64,000 bases of DNA from Betaproteobacteria bacterium (GCA_004295105.1 SHNC01000215.1:1-64000); one strand, 5' to 3'. Positions 25,924-35,559 are shown, counted from the first letter of the stretch. A program made the numbers and translations. Notes: a model not told the origin generated them from the letters alone.

Positions 25924-26418
25924 CTACAACAAGCCGGCTTCGGCGAACGAGTACGGGCTGCCGTTGCCGATGATGAAGTGATCCAGCACCCGGATATCGA
26001 CGGTGGCCAGGGCGCTCTTCAGCCGCTCGGTGATCGCACGATCAGCGCCCGAGGGCTCGGTGCTACCCGAGGGGTGCTGATGAGCCAGGATCAGGGCCGA
26101 AGCGTTGAGCGCCAGTGCACGCTGAACCAATACCCGCGGATACACGGGAGTCTGGTCGACCGTGCCCTTGAACAGCGGCTCGAAGGCGAGCACCTGGTGC
26201 TGGCTGTTGAGAAACACGACGGCCAGGATTTCGTTCGGCTCCGCGACCAGTTTCAGGCGCAGGTAGTCGCGCACGGCGGCGGGACTCTCCAGTGCTGGAC
26301 CGGCCCGGAACACGCGGTTCTCCAGCAGCGTGATCGCCTGCCGGATGATCCAGTCTTCGTGCTGGGATGCGATCAGGGTGAGCGATTCCGGGCCGGAGTC
26401 GGCGATGACATAAGACAT
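25924..26418 (-). CDS. radC: RadC family JAB-domain protein
   Basis: A 164-residue RadC-like protein with the MPN/JAB metal motif in LILAHQHPSGSTEPSGADRAIT. No helix-hairpin-helix domain is present, as is usual for the short RadC copies carried on ICEs and phages. Despite the name, a role in DNA repair is not established. The ATG at 26418 has GGAGG seven bases upstream and gives the usual ICE-type length; the open frame upstream is not needed. It lies at the border between transfer genes and cargo module 1. Confidence 0.9.
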   Translation of the reverse strand: MSYVIADSGPESLTLIASQHEDWIIRQAITLLENRVFRAGPALESPAAVRDYLRLKLVAEPNEILAVVFLNSQHQVLAFEPLFKGTVDQTPVYPRVLVQRALALNASALILAHQHPSGSTEPSGADRAITERLKSALATVDIRVLDHFIIGNGSPYSFAEAGLL

Positions 26419-26613
26419 GGCGAACCTCCAATGGATGAGATCGGAGGGCGCCTGCCCCTGGAGGGCAAACCCTCCTGGGGACGATGGGTATGGAACAGGT
26501 GACGAGCGGGCATCCACCACCGCGGGTGCAGTGACTGTTCGCGTCAAGGGATGCGATGCGAACGGGTTTCGATCAACGCGGACCAGCCGCGCCGCAGCCT
26601 TGAGGATCGATGG

Positions 26614-27357
26614 CTACCTGGGCATGTCACCGGCAACGCCGGCGGGCATGTCTGGGGAATGGGCGGGTTCGGCTACGGTCGTGCTGCCGGCGGCGAGCAG
26701 GTCAATGGCCGACAGCAAGGCATCGCCTTCGACGGGACCGTGCAGCAGGAGGGTCCTGCCGGACTCGCGGTCGCGCAGTTGCAGGGCCGGCGTGGCCGCG
26801 ATGCCCTGCTGTGCGGCTTCCACCGACTGGGCACGGACTACTGCATCGGGGCGCTCGCTGTCGAGACAAGCCTGCATGGCCGGCGTGAGGTCGGGATAGC
26901 GCAGGCCCTCCGGCAGGCCCTGGCCGTCGCCACGGGTGTTCGAATAGAGCCACGCCACGGCCTGCCAGAACGCGGCATGTCCGCCAGTCTCACCCGCGCA
27001 CTCGGCCAGGCGTGCCCCGGCAGTCGCGGCCGGCTCGTGCATGGACAGCGGCAGGTGGTGCCACTGCCAGATAACCGCGGGATGGGCGTCGATCCAGCGC
27101 TTGAGTGCAGGGAAGTAGGCCCGGCAGTACGGACACTCCAGGTCGGCGTACCCGACCACCGTGAAGCGCGCATCGGCACGGCCATAGAGCCAGGGCGGGC
27201 CGGCCGGTTTCGGCACTTCGGACCCGGCGGTCGCCAGGGACATGGGCTCGGCGGTCGGATGCGGCTCGCGCAGCAGCATCCACGAGGCAAGCGCAATCGC
27301 CACCACGATCAGCAAACCAATCCAGGGAGGACGGCGGGCGATTGAAAGCATGCGCAT
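26614..27357 (-). CDS. DsbA/DsbG-like thiol:disulfide interchange protein of the ICE
   Basis: A 247-residue protein anchored by one N-terminal membrane segment (WIGLLIVVAIALASWMLL), with a periplasmic thioredoxin fold. The active site is CPYC in YADLECPYCRAYFPALK (about 92-95), and a later TPALQLRD supplies the cis-proline. It likely forms or corrects disulfides in exported transfer proteins, several of which are cysteine-rich (PFL_4710, PFL_4711). The ATG at 27357 has GGGAGCG upstream and starts 13 bases after the VirB4 stop. Confidence 0.87.
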   Translation of the reverse strand: MRMLSIARRPPWIGLLIVVAIALASWMLLREPHPTAEPMSLATAGSEVPKPAGPPWLYGRADARFTVVGYADLECPYCRAYFPALKRWIDAHPAVIWQWHHLPLSMHEPAATAGARLAECAGETGGHAAFWQAVAWLYSNTRGDGQGLPEGLRYPDLTPAMQACLDSERPDAVVRAQSVEAAQQGIAATPALQLRDRESGRTLLLHGPVEGDALLSAIDLLAAGSTTVAEPAHSPDMPAGVAGDMPR

Positions 27358-27370
27358 CGTGTCGCTCCCG

Positions 27371-30265
27371 TCAGGCCAACGTGCCCAGCGCCAGGGGTTC
27401 GATGCCTCGCGCACGGTCGATCTTCTCCGCCACGCGGAAGGCGGCATCCAGCTCGCTGATGCCGTGCTGCTGCATCAACTGGAAGCGTTCGGCCTTCTCC
27501 TCGGGCTCGGTCATCGCCATCGCCAGGTAAAGGCTGGGCGGCACGGCGCGGAACAGCGCCTCCATCGACTTCGACAGAATCACGCCTTCGGAAAACTTGC
27601 CGGCCTCCTTGCGCGCCGAGAGCATCAGCGCCTTCTGCGAAGCATTGAGTTCGCGGAAGCGCGCGATCTTCTCGACTTCATCGGGTGGCATCGACAGGCA
27701 GATCCACCACTCGATCATGTTGAGCATCGGCTCGGCCGCTTTCGGCAGATCGTCCAGGTTCTGCGTGGCGAGCCAGAACCAGGCGCCGATCTTGCGCCAC
27801 ATCTTGGTGATCTTGACCACGTAGGGCGCGAGCAGCGGGTTCTTCGTGATGATGTGGCCTTCGTCCGTCACGTTGATGATCGGGCGGCCCAGGAACTGGT
27901 CGCGCTCGGCGATGTTGTTGACCGTGTTGATGAGCGAGATGTAGGCAATCGAGAGCTGGGCGTTGTAGCCCTCGCGCGCGAAGGTGGCCAGGTCCACGAT
28001 GGTGATGTCCGCCTCGGGCCACGGAGTGCCGGACCGGTCGAACATCTCGCCGTCCACGCCCTGGCAGAACATGTCCATGGCGTCGGCCATCTCCAGCAGC
28101 CGTGCGCGCCGCAGCTCCGGCAGCGTGGCGTCGCGGGCGCGCTCACGCAGCGCGTCGCGCACGTCGCGGGTCAGCACTGTGCGCTTCGCCGCCACGCAGC
28201 ACTGCGCCGCATCGAGAATGCACTGGCGGATCAGGCTGCGGTCGGCGCGGGTCATGCGTGCTTCTTCCTTGTCCTCGCCCCCGGTGATCATCAGTCGTGC
28301 AGTGATCTCCAGCTCGCCGAGCACGTCGCGCTGCTCATCGCCGTCCACCGCCAGGCCGGCGTCGGGCTGGTCGTCGTCGAGCGCATCGGCGTCCAGCGTC
28401 TGTACCTGGCTCGGCGTATCGACCAAGCGCCAGGCGTCGGCGAACGGAGCCAGACTGACGCCCGCGCCTGGCGCGAGCTTCACCCGATGCACGGTGAGGC
28501 CCAACCGTGCCGCGAAGTCGCCGAACAGGCCGAAGCTGTTGCCCGCCTCGACGATGAACAGGCGCGGCCGATAAATCGCCGTCACCTGATTCAAAATGTT
28601 GTTGAGCGTCGCGCTCTTGCCCGAACCCGTGGGGCCGAACAGGAACAGATGTGCGTTCATCTGTCGGTCGAGGCGGTTCAACGGATCGAAGGTGATCGGA
28701 CAACCGCCGCGGTTGAAGAACGTAATGCCCGGATGCCCCGTGCCCTGGCTGCGGCCCCAGACCGGCGCCAGATTTGCCGCATGTTGCGCGAACATGAGCT
28801 GGGTGTACCACTGCCGCTTGTCGGCAGCCGGATCGAACACGCACGGCAGCCAGCGAAGGTAGCTGTTCAGCGGCGCCACCTCGTCGTCTTCGCGTACCGG
28901 TTGGAGGCCGGCGTTGAGCATCACATTGACGAGCTGCAGGCCACACGCATCGAGCTGTTCCAGATCGCGGCCACGCAGGTAGAACGCCAGCGCGCCGCGG
29001 TAGAGCTTGTGCGCGCGGCCAATCAGGCCGCGCGCCTGCTGCACGTCCTGCCGGGCCTGCTCCGAGGCCAGGGTCTCGCCGACGGCCTTTCGGGCGAGGT
29101 GGTTGAGGTGCGCCTCGAGCACGTCCTGGGGCGTGGCGACCACCGTCAGGCACATCACCGTGTCCTCGGGCATCTGGTCGAAGAGCGCGTTCATCGCGTC
29201 GCCACCCTTGCGCGTCTCGCCCGTCAGATGGCCGGTCGCCGGCGGCGTGCGCAGACGATCCATCACAATCACCCGATGCGGCATGCCGTCGAAGAACCAC
29301 AGGCCATTGGGCACGTCCGAGCGTGGCTGGCCAAAGAACAGGCGCTGTGCGAAATCGGTGCCGCTGGCGAGTTCGATCTCGCCCTCCTCCCGCTCCTCCG
29401 GATAGCGGGTCAGCGCGTAGAAGCGTTCCCGATCTTCGGCAGTGGCGCCGAGCAGGGTCGGATTCGGGTTGAACCAGCGCAGCAGCCAGGCGTGGATGTC
29501 CGCCGCGGCAAGACGCCGCGCCTTCACGCCGGCATTCGCCAGCCCGCCGACGAGGCGGTCGCAGATCGTGGTCAGCGCCTGCTCGGGCGACTGGCCGCGC
29601 CGCGAGGCCGGGGCCGCGGACGTGCGGCGGTAGACCACCATGCGTACGCGCCGGACCTGGCCCCGCCACGGCAGGCGCGTCACCGTAGTGTCCTCGAACA
29701 GGCCACCCGGCTTGGCGATGGCACGCAGGTGATGGGCAAAGAAGCGCAGGTAGAATTCGCTGAATGCGCTCCCCTGTGCACGCGGCCGCAGATAATTCCC
29801 CAGGGACCGCAAATAGTTGTCCCAGTTGGCCTCGTCCTGGGCATAGAGCTGCACCACCCAGGGGTTGTCGTCCAACTCGTCGAAGGCGTCCTGCAGGGCG
29901 TTCTCCAGCGCATCGCGCGCCTGCCAGAGCCAAGCCATCTCGCGGCCCTCGGTACCGACCGGCACCAGCTCGAAGAAGGCCGCCACCGACTGGCCATCTT
30001 CAAGCAGCATGCACTTGCCGCCGGGCAGATACTCGACCCAGGGCAACAAGTCCGCGAACGACGGCGCAACGCCATAGAGCGCATCGTGGTCGGCCTGGGT
30101 GGCCGGCCTGCGCCGGCCCCTGCCCCGGCCGTGCGCGCTGCCCGGCTCGGCGACACCCTCTGCCGCCAGCGCCGTTACGTGCCGTGCCCAGGCATCATCG
30201 GCCGCATCCACGGCGTCCACAGGCGATGCGTCCGCATTGCGCGACCACGGCAGCGACCAGACCAT
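27371..30265 (-). CDS. Conjugative transfer ATPase, VirB4/TraC type (PFL_4706, TIGR03744)
   Basis: A 964-residue cytoplasmic ATPase that powers pilus assembly and substrate transfer. The Walker A motif is LFGPTGSGKSATL at about residue 545; Walker B-like INVTDEGHII is near 795 and FWLATQNLDDLP follows. The N-terminal third is the VirB4 family domain. The start overlaps the stop of the lipoprotein gene (ATGA). Length and gene order are as usual for this family. Confidence 0.93.
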   Translation of the reverse strand: MVWSLPWSRNADASPVDAVDAADDAWARHVTALAAEGVAEPGSAHGRGRGRRRPATQADHDALYGVAPSFADLLPWVEYLPGGKCMLLEDGQSVAAFFELVPVGTEGREMAWLWQARDALENALQDAFDELDDNPWVVQLYAQDEANWDNYLRSLGNYLRPRAQGSAFSEFYLRFFAHHLRAIAKPGGLFEDTTVTRLPWRGQVRRVRMVVYRRTSAAPASRRGQSPEQALTTICDRLVGGLANAGVKARRLAAADIHAWLLRWFNPNPTLLGATAEDRERFYALTRYPEEREEGEIELASGTDFAQRLFFGQPRSDVPNGLWFFDGMPHRVIVMDRLRTPPATGHLTGETRKGGDAMNALFDQMPEDTVMCLTVVATPQDVLEAHLNHLARKAVGETLASEQARQDVQQARGLIGRAHKLYRGALAFYLRGRDLEQLDACGLQLVNVMLNAGLQPVREDDEVAPLNSYLRWLPCVFDPAADKRQWYTQLMFAQHAANLAPVWGRSQGTGHPGITFFNRGGCPITFDPLNRLDRQMNAHLFLFGPTGSGKSATLNNILNQVTAIYRPRLFIVEAGNSFGLFGDFAARLGLTVHRVKLAPGAGVSLAPFADAWRLVDTPSQVQTLDADALDDDQPDAGLAVDGDEQRDVLGELEITARLMITGGEDKEEARMTRADRSLIRQCILDAAQCCVAAKRTVLTRDVRDALRERARDATLPELRRARLLEMADAMDMFCQGVDGEMFDRSGTPWPEADITIVDLATFAREGYNAQLSIAYISLINTVNNIAERDQFLGRPIINVTDEGHIITKNPLLAPYVVKITKMWRKIGAWFWLATQNLDDLPKAAEPMLNMIEWWICLSMPPDEVEKIARFRELNASQKALMLSARKEAGKFSEGVILSKSMEALFRAVPPSLYLAMAMTEPEEKAERFQLMQQHGISELDAAFRVAEKIDRARGIEPLALGTLA

Positions 30266-30699
30266 CAGTAGTCCTCCACGCGCTCGCCCGGCATCGCGTA
30301 CTGCACGCGCTGGTAGAGCGGGAACACCGTGCTGTAGCCGGGCACCGGAACCGGGTCGGTACCCGCCAGGTGCGGGAACACGTACATCACCAGGTCGGGG
30401 TTCGGCAGGCGGTGGAACTGGCGGTAAATTTCGTTCTGTGCGGTACGGGTGTAGCGCGCCTGCACACCGGACGCCACCTGCACATCGGCCTCGGTCAGCG
30501 GCCGGCGCAGGCCCTGGCGCGCATCGAGCAGTTGCCGCGCGCCCTGGCCGCCGCCCGCGCTGCCGCCCGTCTCCTGCTGCCAGATGTCGAGCATGGTGCT
30601 GCTGCCGTGCGGCAGCAGCTTCTCCTTGCTGGTGGCGCAGCCCCCGAGCAGGGTGGCCGCCAGCAGCGCGGCGGCCGCGTCAATCCAGATCCGAGACAT
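30265..30699 (-). CDS. ICE lipoprotein (TIGR03751 family)
   Basis: A 144-residue lipoprotein. The N terminus is a signal peptide with lipobox LLGGCATS (Cys21), so the protein should be attached to the outer membrane, where it may be the VirB7-like part of the core complex. The C-terminal half has RQFHRLPNPDLVMYVFPHL and VPVPGYSTVFPLY, conserved in this family. It overlaps both neighbours. Confidence 0.88.
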   Translation of the reverse strand: MSRIWIDAAAALLAATLLGGCATSKEKLLPHGSSTMLDIWQQETGGSAGGGQGARQLLDARQGLRRPLTEADVQVASGVQARYTRTAQNEIYRQFHRLPNPDLVMYVFPHLAGTDPVPVPGYSTVFPLYQRVQYAMPGERVEDY

Positions 30700-32113
30700 G
30701 GGCTTCTCCGATGCGGTGGTGGACCCGACGTCCCTTGGCGTCGTAGTCGATGTCGAGCGGCTGCTCCAGATGCACGGCCACCCTGGCGCCGGGCTGCACG
30801 TAGACCGCCGCGAAGGCCTGGCCGTAGAGCTTGTTGACCCAATCGGCCATGTCGCGCACGCCGCCCGCGAGGATGCGGCCCATCGCTTCGTTGCCGCTGA
30901 TGCCGACGGTGCCGAGCGAGCCGTTGCTGTTGGCGACCACGGCCACGCTGCCGCTGTCGGACTCGATGAGCGAGGCCGCGCCTGCGCCGGCCGCGGTGAT
31001 GAGCGCCTGGCTGCCCAGGTACTGCTGGGCGTTGCTGCGCCGCTCGCCGCTGACGCAAGGAATGCCGTAGGGGTCGCTGATCCAGCCCAGGCCGCCCTGG
31101 GTTCTGGCACCGTCGTGACCGGCGTTGCCGCCGCTGCTGCCGCCCTTGCTGCTGTCCTCCGGCAGCGTGCGGATGGTGCCGTCCTGGAACACGAACGTGA
31201 CCGAGCGGATCTGCCCGCGCACGCACGAGAGCGTCCAGTCGCCCGAGGCCGTGCCGCTGACCACGGCGCCGGCCACGTCGGGGATGTCGATGCCGTTGGC
31301 CGTGAGGTTGTCCGGACCGATCAGCACCTTGAACGGGTACGGATCGTTGACGGTTCCATCGATCGGTACGCGGCCGATCAACGCCGTCATGGCAACCGAC
31401 CCCATGAGCGTCGAGTTCGACGGCACGGTATAGACAGCCGTCCTGGATCCGCCGACCGCGCGGCTGCCAACATCGGCGACGGACTCCACTGCGGTCGACA
31501 GGCTCTTCTGGGCTGGCCCGAAGCTCGATGGAAAGCTCGGCGCCTTACTGCCGTTCCTGGCATCGCCCTTGGCATCGTCGGGCTCGACCCACTGCATGCC
31601 GCGGGTGCCGCGCTCAAAGCGCTGGCCGTCACCCTCCTCCAGCCCCAGCCCGACGGGCAGGTCGGACGGGCGACCCTTACCGGCGAGGCCGTCCAGTTGC
31701 CGCTGCAGATCCTGCATCAGCCCCTGGGTCTGCTGCCTGTCGCCGGCAACCTGGGCGCGCTCCTGCGCCAATCGGTTGCGCTCGCCCTCCAGCGCACTCT
31801 GAATGCGTTGGTCGATCGCGCTTTCCCGCGCACGCAGGCGCTCGTTCTCGGCCCTGTGCTGCTTGTTGTCGCCAAGCGCGCTCTGCAGCTCGGTGCGCAA
31901 CTGCTTCACCTGGGCCACCAGCGTGGCGACGGTATCGCGCGGCGTATCGCCTGCGATGCCCAGGGCTTTCATCTCCTCGGGCGTGAGCGTACTGGTTGCG
32001 CCCATGGGGGCCGGCTGGCCACCTGGGGCGTCGGAGAACAGCTTGACGCCGACGAATACCAGGAGCAGTGCCATCGGGATCAGCAGCCACTTGAGCAGCG
32101 GATTACTTGTCAT
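30680..32113 (-). CDS. ICE core-complex protein, TraB/VirB10-like (PFL_4705, TIGR03752)
   Basis: A 477-residue protein with one N-terminal membrane anchor (LLKWLLIPMALLLVFVGVKLF), a coiled coil at about 65-150 rich in Gln/Arg/Glu, and a C-terminal beta-rich VirB10-like domain beginning near residue 220. It should span the periplasm and link inner and outer membrane parts of the secretion channel. Both ends overlap the adjacent genes. Confidence 0.9.
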   Translation of the reverse strand: MTSNPLLKWLLIPMALLLVFVGVKLFSDAPGGQPAPMGATSTLTPEEMKALGIAGDTPRDTVATLVAQVKQLRTELQSALGDNKQHRAENERLRARESAIDQRIQSALEGERNRLAQERAQVAGDRQQTQGLMQDLQRQLDGLAGKGRPSDLPVGLGLEEGDGQRFERGTRGMQWVEPDDAKGDARNGSKAPSFPSSFGPAQKSLSTAVESVADVGSRAVGGSRTAVYTVPSNSTLMGSVAMTALIGRVPIDGTVNDPYPFKVLIGPDNLTANGIDIPDVAGAVVSGTASGDWTLSCVRGQIRSVTFVFQDGTIRTLPEDSSKGGSSGGNAGHDGARTQGGLGWISDPYGIPCVSGERRSNAQQYLGSQALITAAGAGAASLIESDSGSVAVVANSNGSLGTVGISGNEAMGRILAGGVRDMADWVNKLYGQAFAAVYVQPGARVAVHLEQPLDIDYDAKGRRVHHRIGEAHVSDLD

Positions 32114-33017
32114 CGCGCGCTCCGCCGGCCGAGCCGGCCGCGGCGGCCGGCGGCAGGTTCGCGGTGGCGTCGATCGGGCTCAGTGCTGGCAGCAGCGACT
32201 CGGCCAGGCCGTGCCCCCGCGTGACCAGGTAGAGCACCGTGGTGTCCGACGGGGTGCCGGCTGGCCCCAGGTTCGGATGCTGGAAGGTCGCCGCCACGAA
32301 ATTCCCCTGCAGGGCGCGCGGGTCGAGGTCGAGCCAGCGCGCAGCAGTGTTGGTCAGTCGCACGGCCGTCACCCACTGATCTTCCAGGCGCCACGCGGCC
32401 AGCGCCCGCGCGTGCACCGGCAGCGTCGGCAGCAAGGTGGTCAGCGCGAGGTCGCGGCGCAGGGTCACGCGCCCGATGCCGCCAACCGGCTCGACGGTGC
32501 GCAGCGGCGCGTACAGGTTCTGCGCGGCATGGCGCGTCAGCACGACCGGTACCGGCGTTTCGCGCAGGGAAACGGGCTTGTCTGCAGGCGCATCGGCCAG
32601 CTCAGCCGAGCCGCCTGCGGAACCGCCGCCGTACCGCTTCGCGGGGCCTTCCGCCTCCACGATGCGCACCGGCTCCAGCGGCGCCTGGCCGTCCTTCGCC
32701 GGCTCGGCAGCGATATCGAGCAGAATCAGCGCGCCGGATTCCACGTCCTGCAGTTGCAGCCGCGTGGGCGGAATCGGCTCGCTCGCCCGCAGGTAGATCG
32801 CGCCGCCCGCACTCTGTACACGGAGGTGCTCGCCGACGCTGGCCGGCACGCCGACACGCACGTTGCGGTCGATGAAGACCACGCGCTCCTCACCGACCAC
32901 CAGCGGCACCGGCAGGGGCAGCCGCTCCCAGCGCAGGATTTCCACGGCCTGGCCGGCCGGCACCAAACCGAGGATCAGCAGGACGCCGGCCAGCGCCGAC
33001 AAGGCAACGGACTTCAT
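32103..33017 (-). CDS. ICE protein, TraK/VirB9-like position (PFL_4704, TIGR03749)
   Basis: A 304-residue exported protein with a signal peptide (ALAGVLLILGLVPAGQA-V) and a beta-rich N-terminal domain with EILRWERLPLPVPLVVGEERVVF. By order and type it stands where TraK/VirB9-like secretins stand, between the VirB8-like and VirB10-like genes. The ATG at 33017 overlaps the upstream stop by four bases. Confidence 0.88.
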   Translation of the reverse strand: MKSVALSALAGVLLILGLVPAGQAVEILRWERLPLPVPLVVGEERVVFIDRNVRVGVPASVGEHLRVQSAGGAIYLRASEPIPPTRLQLQDVESGALILLDIAAEPAKDGQAPLEPVRIVEAEGPAKRYGGGSAGGSAELADAPADKPVSLRETPVPVVLTRHAAQNLYAPLRTVEPVGGIGRVTLRRDLALTTLLPTLPVHARALAAWRLEDQWVTAVRLTNTAARWLDLDPRALQGNFVAATFQHPNLGPAGTPSDTTVLYLVTRGHGLAESLLPALSPIDATANLPPAAAAGSAGGARDDK

Positions 33018-33706
33018 GGTGCGTCTCCCTGCAGGTGGCCGGAGGCGTTGGCGGGTGCGCCGTCCCGCGTCGGCGTCGGCGGCGTCTCGATGCGCTGAGG
33101 TGCGCTGGCGTAACAGTCCAGCGCCAGTCCGAAGGGGTTGTGCTCGGGGTCGATGTCCAGCCGGACGACCTTGATGGGGTAGCGCACCAGGGCGCGCTTG
33201 ATCTGTTCGGCGCCGTAGTATTCGTCTGCGCTCACGTCGAGCGTGACGATCCAATCGCGGTCGGAAACCACCCTGACGCGTGTGGCCGGATCGTCGCCGT
33301 AGCCGCGGCCGGGGATCTCGTAGATGCCGCGCACGCGCTGACGCAGCTCGCCGCTCGAGCGCCGGTATTCATAGTCCTGTTGCAGAAAGGTCCGGCAGCT
33401 CGGCGTCAGGTAGGACGACAGCACGCGCAGGTTGCGGGGATAGTCCTCCTCGCCGTTCGTGGGCCAGCGTTGCACCTGCTGCCAGATGTAGAACGAGAAG
33501 GCATACACGCTCTCGGGCGGGACGTCCCACCACTTGCGCGTGCTCCCCGAGCGCAGGTCCGGCGGCACATGGATGGTCAGGCTCTTCGGCGCGCTCCACC
33601 AACCGAAGCCGAGCAGCAGCGCCACCACGAACAACGCGCCGGCCCCCAGACGCAGCGTCTTCACATGCGCCTGCAGGTGCGCAACCTCGTTCTTGAAGCG
33701 ACTCAT
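33014..33706 (-). CDS. ICE protein, PFL_4703 family (TIGR03746), TraE/VirB8-like
   Basis: A 230-residue protein with a short cytoplasmic N terminus, one membrane segment (GALFVVALLLGFGWWSA, about 23-40) and a periplasmic domain with AFSFYIWQQVQRWP and YLTPSCRTFLQQDYEYR. The arrangement is that of VirB8/TraE assembly factors. The start overlaps the preceding gene by four bases. The frame remains open upstream, but the chosen ATG gives the family length. Confidence 0.87.
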   Translation of the reverse strand: MSRFKNEVAHLQAHVKTLRLGAGALFVVALLLGFGWWSAPKSLTIHVPPDLRSGSTRKWWDVPPESVYAFSFYIWQQVQRWPTNGEEDYPRNLRVLSSYLTPSCRTFLQQDYEYRRSSGELRQRVRGIYEIPGRGYGDDPATRVRVVSDRDWIVTLDVSADEYYGAEQIKRALVRYPIKVVRLDIDPEHNPFGLALDCYASAPQRIETPPTPTRDGAPANASGHLQGDAP

Positions 33707-34113
33707 GGCGCAGCTCGATCGGTGTTGCGCCGGGTCGTCCAGCAGCCCGAGCGGGTGATGAGGCGCGGGCGGCCCAGGAGCGCTGCCAGCGCCGGATGCC
33801 GCAGGGCCAGTCGCCACTCGAGTTGCCGGTACAGCCAGGTGTCGGGCCGGCCGCGCTTCTGCGCGCGCAGGAAGCCGCCGCCGACGAAGACGCCCAGCGC
33901 GACGCCGGCGACGATCAACGTGGGCACCATGGCGATGCTGTGCGTGAGCCAAGCCAGCGGCAGGCCGAGCGCAAACCCGGCTGCCGCCGACAGACCGGCG
34001 CAGATCCACAGCTCGTCGGCAGTCAGCCCGCGCACGACCACCGGCTGGCGGTTAAGCCGGTGCGGCAGGAAGGTCACCAGCGTGTCGCGCAAAGTCTCCG
34101 AAGGGACGGCCAT
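33703..34113 (-). CDS. ICE protein, TIGR03750 family, TraL-like
   Basis: A 136-residue protein with two hydrophobic segments (about 33-60 and 62-82) between soluble ends; the typical segment LPHRLNRQPVVVRGLTADEL opens it and a basic tail closes it. TraL-like inner-membrane proteins are needed for pilus assembly. It lies between the pilin-like gene and the VirB8-like gene as in other elements of this family. Confidence 0.85.
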   Translation of the reverse strand: MAVPSETLRDTLVTFLPHRLNRQPVVVRGLTADELWICAGLSAAAGFALGLPLAWLTHSIAMVPTLIVAGVALGVFVGGGFLRAQKRGRPDTWLYRQLEWRLALRHPALAALLGRPRLITRSGCWTTRRNTDRAAP

Positions 34114-34125
34114 CGCTTGCCGCCC

Positions 34126-34512
34126 TTACAGCACGCCGGTGGCCTTGGTGAGCAGCCAGATGCCGACCACCAGAAGGAGCGCGCCCACGGCGACCGACAG
34201 GCCGAACTGACCCCAGGTGGCGCGGCCAGTGTGGATCTCCGAGTAGCGCGTGTAGGCGTGATAGCAGACACCGACGAACATCGAGGCAACCACGAGCAGC
34301 GCGACCAGCAGCACGATGTCGTAGCCGTAGTTCTGGATCGTCTGCATGATGCCGCTGCCGGCACCGCGTGAAGGGTCCTCCATGGTGGGCAGGGCTGCCC
34401 AGGCGGCTGGCGGCGTGGCCGCGATGCCCAGCGGGACGAGCGCGGCGGCGATGCGCAGGGTTCGGTGCACCGTGGTGCGCCCATCAGTGCGGTGCGTAAT
34501 TGAAGCGTTCAT
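34126..34512 (-). CDS. ICE membrane protein, PFL_4702 family (TIGR03745), pilin-like
   Basis: A 128-residue protein with a cleavable signal (ALVPLGIAATPPAAWA-A) and two further hydrophobic helices (about 70-90 and 103-123), the layout of VirB2/TraA-type pilins. The mature part starts LPTMEDPSRGAGSG. It is probably the pilus subunit of the element, by size, topology and order; this is inferred. Confidence 0.83.
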   Translation of the reverse strand: MNASITHRTDGRTTVHRTLRIAAALVPLGIAATPPAAWAALPTMEDPSRGAGSGIMQTIQNYGYDIVLLVALLVVASMFVGVCYHAYTRYSEIHTGRATWGQFGLSVAVGALLLVVGIWLLTKATGVL

Positions 34513-34536
34513 GGCGATACACCCCTTTTTTGGTAG

Positions 34537-34776
34537 TCAGGACAGGAGGAAGAAGCTCAGCACCAGGTACATCGCGAGAAAACGCACGATGACGCCGAGG
34601 AACTGACGGTGGGTCAGGCGCTGTTCCGCCCAGCCGACGTAGGCGGTACGCATCGCCCACACGCCCCACAGCAGCAACACGGCGAACACGAAAGCGAGCA
34701 CCACGCCAGAGACGGCCGAAGGCGCAAAGCCGCCGTTGGCCTGGAAGGCGGCGAGCTGATCGGCAGAGGGCGTCAT
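34537..34776 (-). CDS. ICE protein, PFL_4701 family (TIGR03758, DUF3262)
   Basis: A 79-residue protein with two membrane segments (about 22-42 and 58-78) and the family pattern FQANGGFAPSAVSG at the N terminus. Its role is unknown; it accompanies the pilin-like gene in this family. The start overlaps the RAQPRD gene stop by four bases. Confidence 0.85.
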   Translation of the reverse strand: MTPSADQLAAFQANGGFAPSAVSGVVLAFVFAVLLLWGVWAMRTAYVGWAEQRLTHRQFLGVIVRFLAMYLVLSFFLLS

Positions 34777-35135
34777 GGCGAGGGCTCCTCATCGGCGCGG
34801 TCGCGGCGGACGTAATCGCCGGTCAGCGGTACGGGATCGCGCGGCTGGGCACGCTGGGGCATGAGGTAGTCCTGCAGGCCGGCGCGAACACGCTTCAGGT
34901 CTGCGCGCAGGCGGGCGTAGTCGAAGTGGTAGCGGGCGCGCTCCTGCGGAGCGGTATCGGCGGCATGCTCGGCGAGGCGGTCGATCAGGTCGAGCTGGCG
35001 GGCAAGCGCGGCGAGCTGCTCGCGCTCCGAGGCGAGGCCATCGGCGGCGATGGCAGGCTGCAGCGTAGAGAACGACACAGCCAGCACCGCGGCAAACCCG
35101 GGCCATGTGGATGTGCGGCGGTTGGTCTGTCCCAT
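34773..35135 (-). CDS. RAQPRD family ICE protein (TIGR01690)
   Basis: A 120-residue exported protein with signal peptide (FAAVLAVSFSTLQPAIA-A), a helical middle and the family-naming motif QRAQPRDP near residue 97. It is the first gene of the central transfer operon; cargo module 2 begins on the opposite strand about 220 bases upstream. Function unknown beyond its association with conjugation loci. Confidence 0.9.
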   Translation of the reverse strand: MGQTNRRTSTWPGFAAVLAVSFSTLQPAIAADGLASEREQLAALARQLDLIDRLAEHAADTAPQERARYHFDYARLRADLKRVRAGLQDYLMPQRAQPRDPVPLTGDYVRRDRADEEPSP

Positions 35136-35358
35136 CGTGCCCTTCCCCGTTGAAGCGGATGGACAGATGTTGTGGCGCGCGTTCGCTTTGCGCCGCGGGG
35201 AATGGGAACTACTGCATGACCGGATTTGTTGGTCACTCTGGCCAGCATCCGTGCAATGACCGATGGATTTCTTGTTCGCCTGCGCCCACCACCTCTTGGT
35301 AGAATTGAGCAAACTTGGCAATCCAAAGCTACGAAGGATCAAACCAGATGGTTTTCAG

Positions 35359-35559
35359 ATGAGTGAAGTCGAGAGCGAGATCCTCACGCTTGAAGAGGTC
35401 GCGGCCTACCTCAAGGCCGGCAAGAGGACGGTCTATCGCCTTGCCCAGAAGGGAGAGATCCCGGCGTTCAAGCTTGGTGGGACTTGGCGCTTTCGCCGCT
35501 CAGAACTGGATCGCTGGATCGCCGAAAGCATCAACAAGAAGAAGTCGGAGGCCGAGTGA
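35359..35559 (+). CDS. Excisionase-type helix-turn-helix protein
   Basis: A 66-residue MerR/excisionase-like DNA-binding protein with ILTLEEVAAYLKAGKRTVYRLAQKGEIPAFKLGGTWRFRRSELDRWI across its length. It is the first gene of cargo module 2 and probably regulates it. The ATG at 35359 is preferred; an in-frame ATG at 35263 would add 32 residues without known similarity. The stop is 58 bases before the helicase start. Confidence 0.85.
   Translation: MSEVESEILTLEEVAAYLKAGKRTVYRLAQKGEIPAFKLGGTWRFRRSELDRWIAESINKKKSEAE

Noticed and set aside
27242..30271. A 1009-codon open frame opposite the VirB4 gene
   Set aside because: Arg/His/Leu-rich composition with no motif; it is the complement of a clear ATPase gene with Walker motifs.
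18618..35135. CRISPR array
   Set aside because: No regularly spaced direct repeats with unique spacers were seen here or elsewhere in the window.
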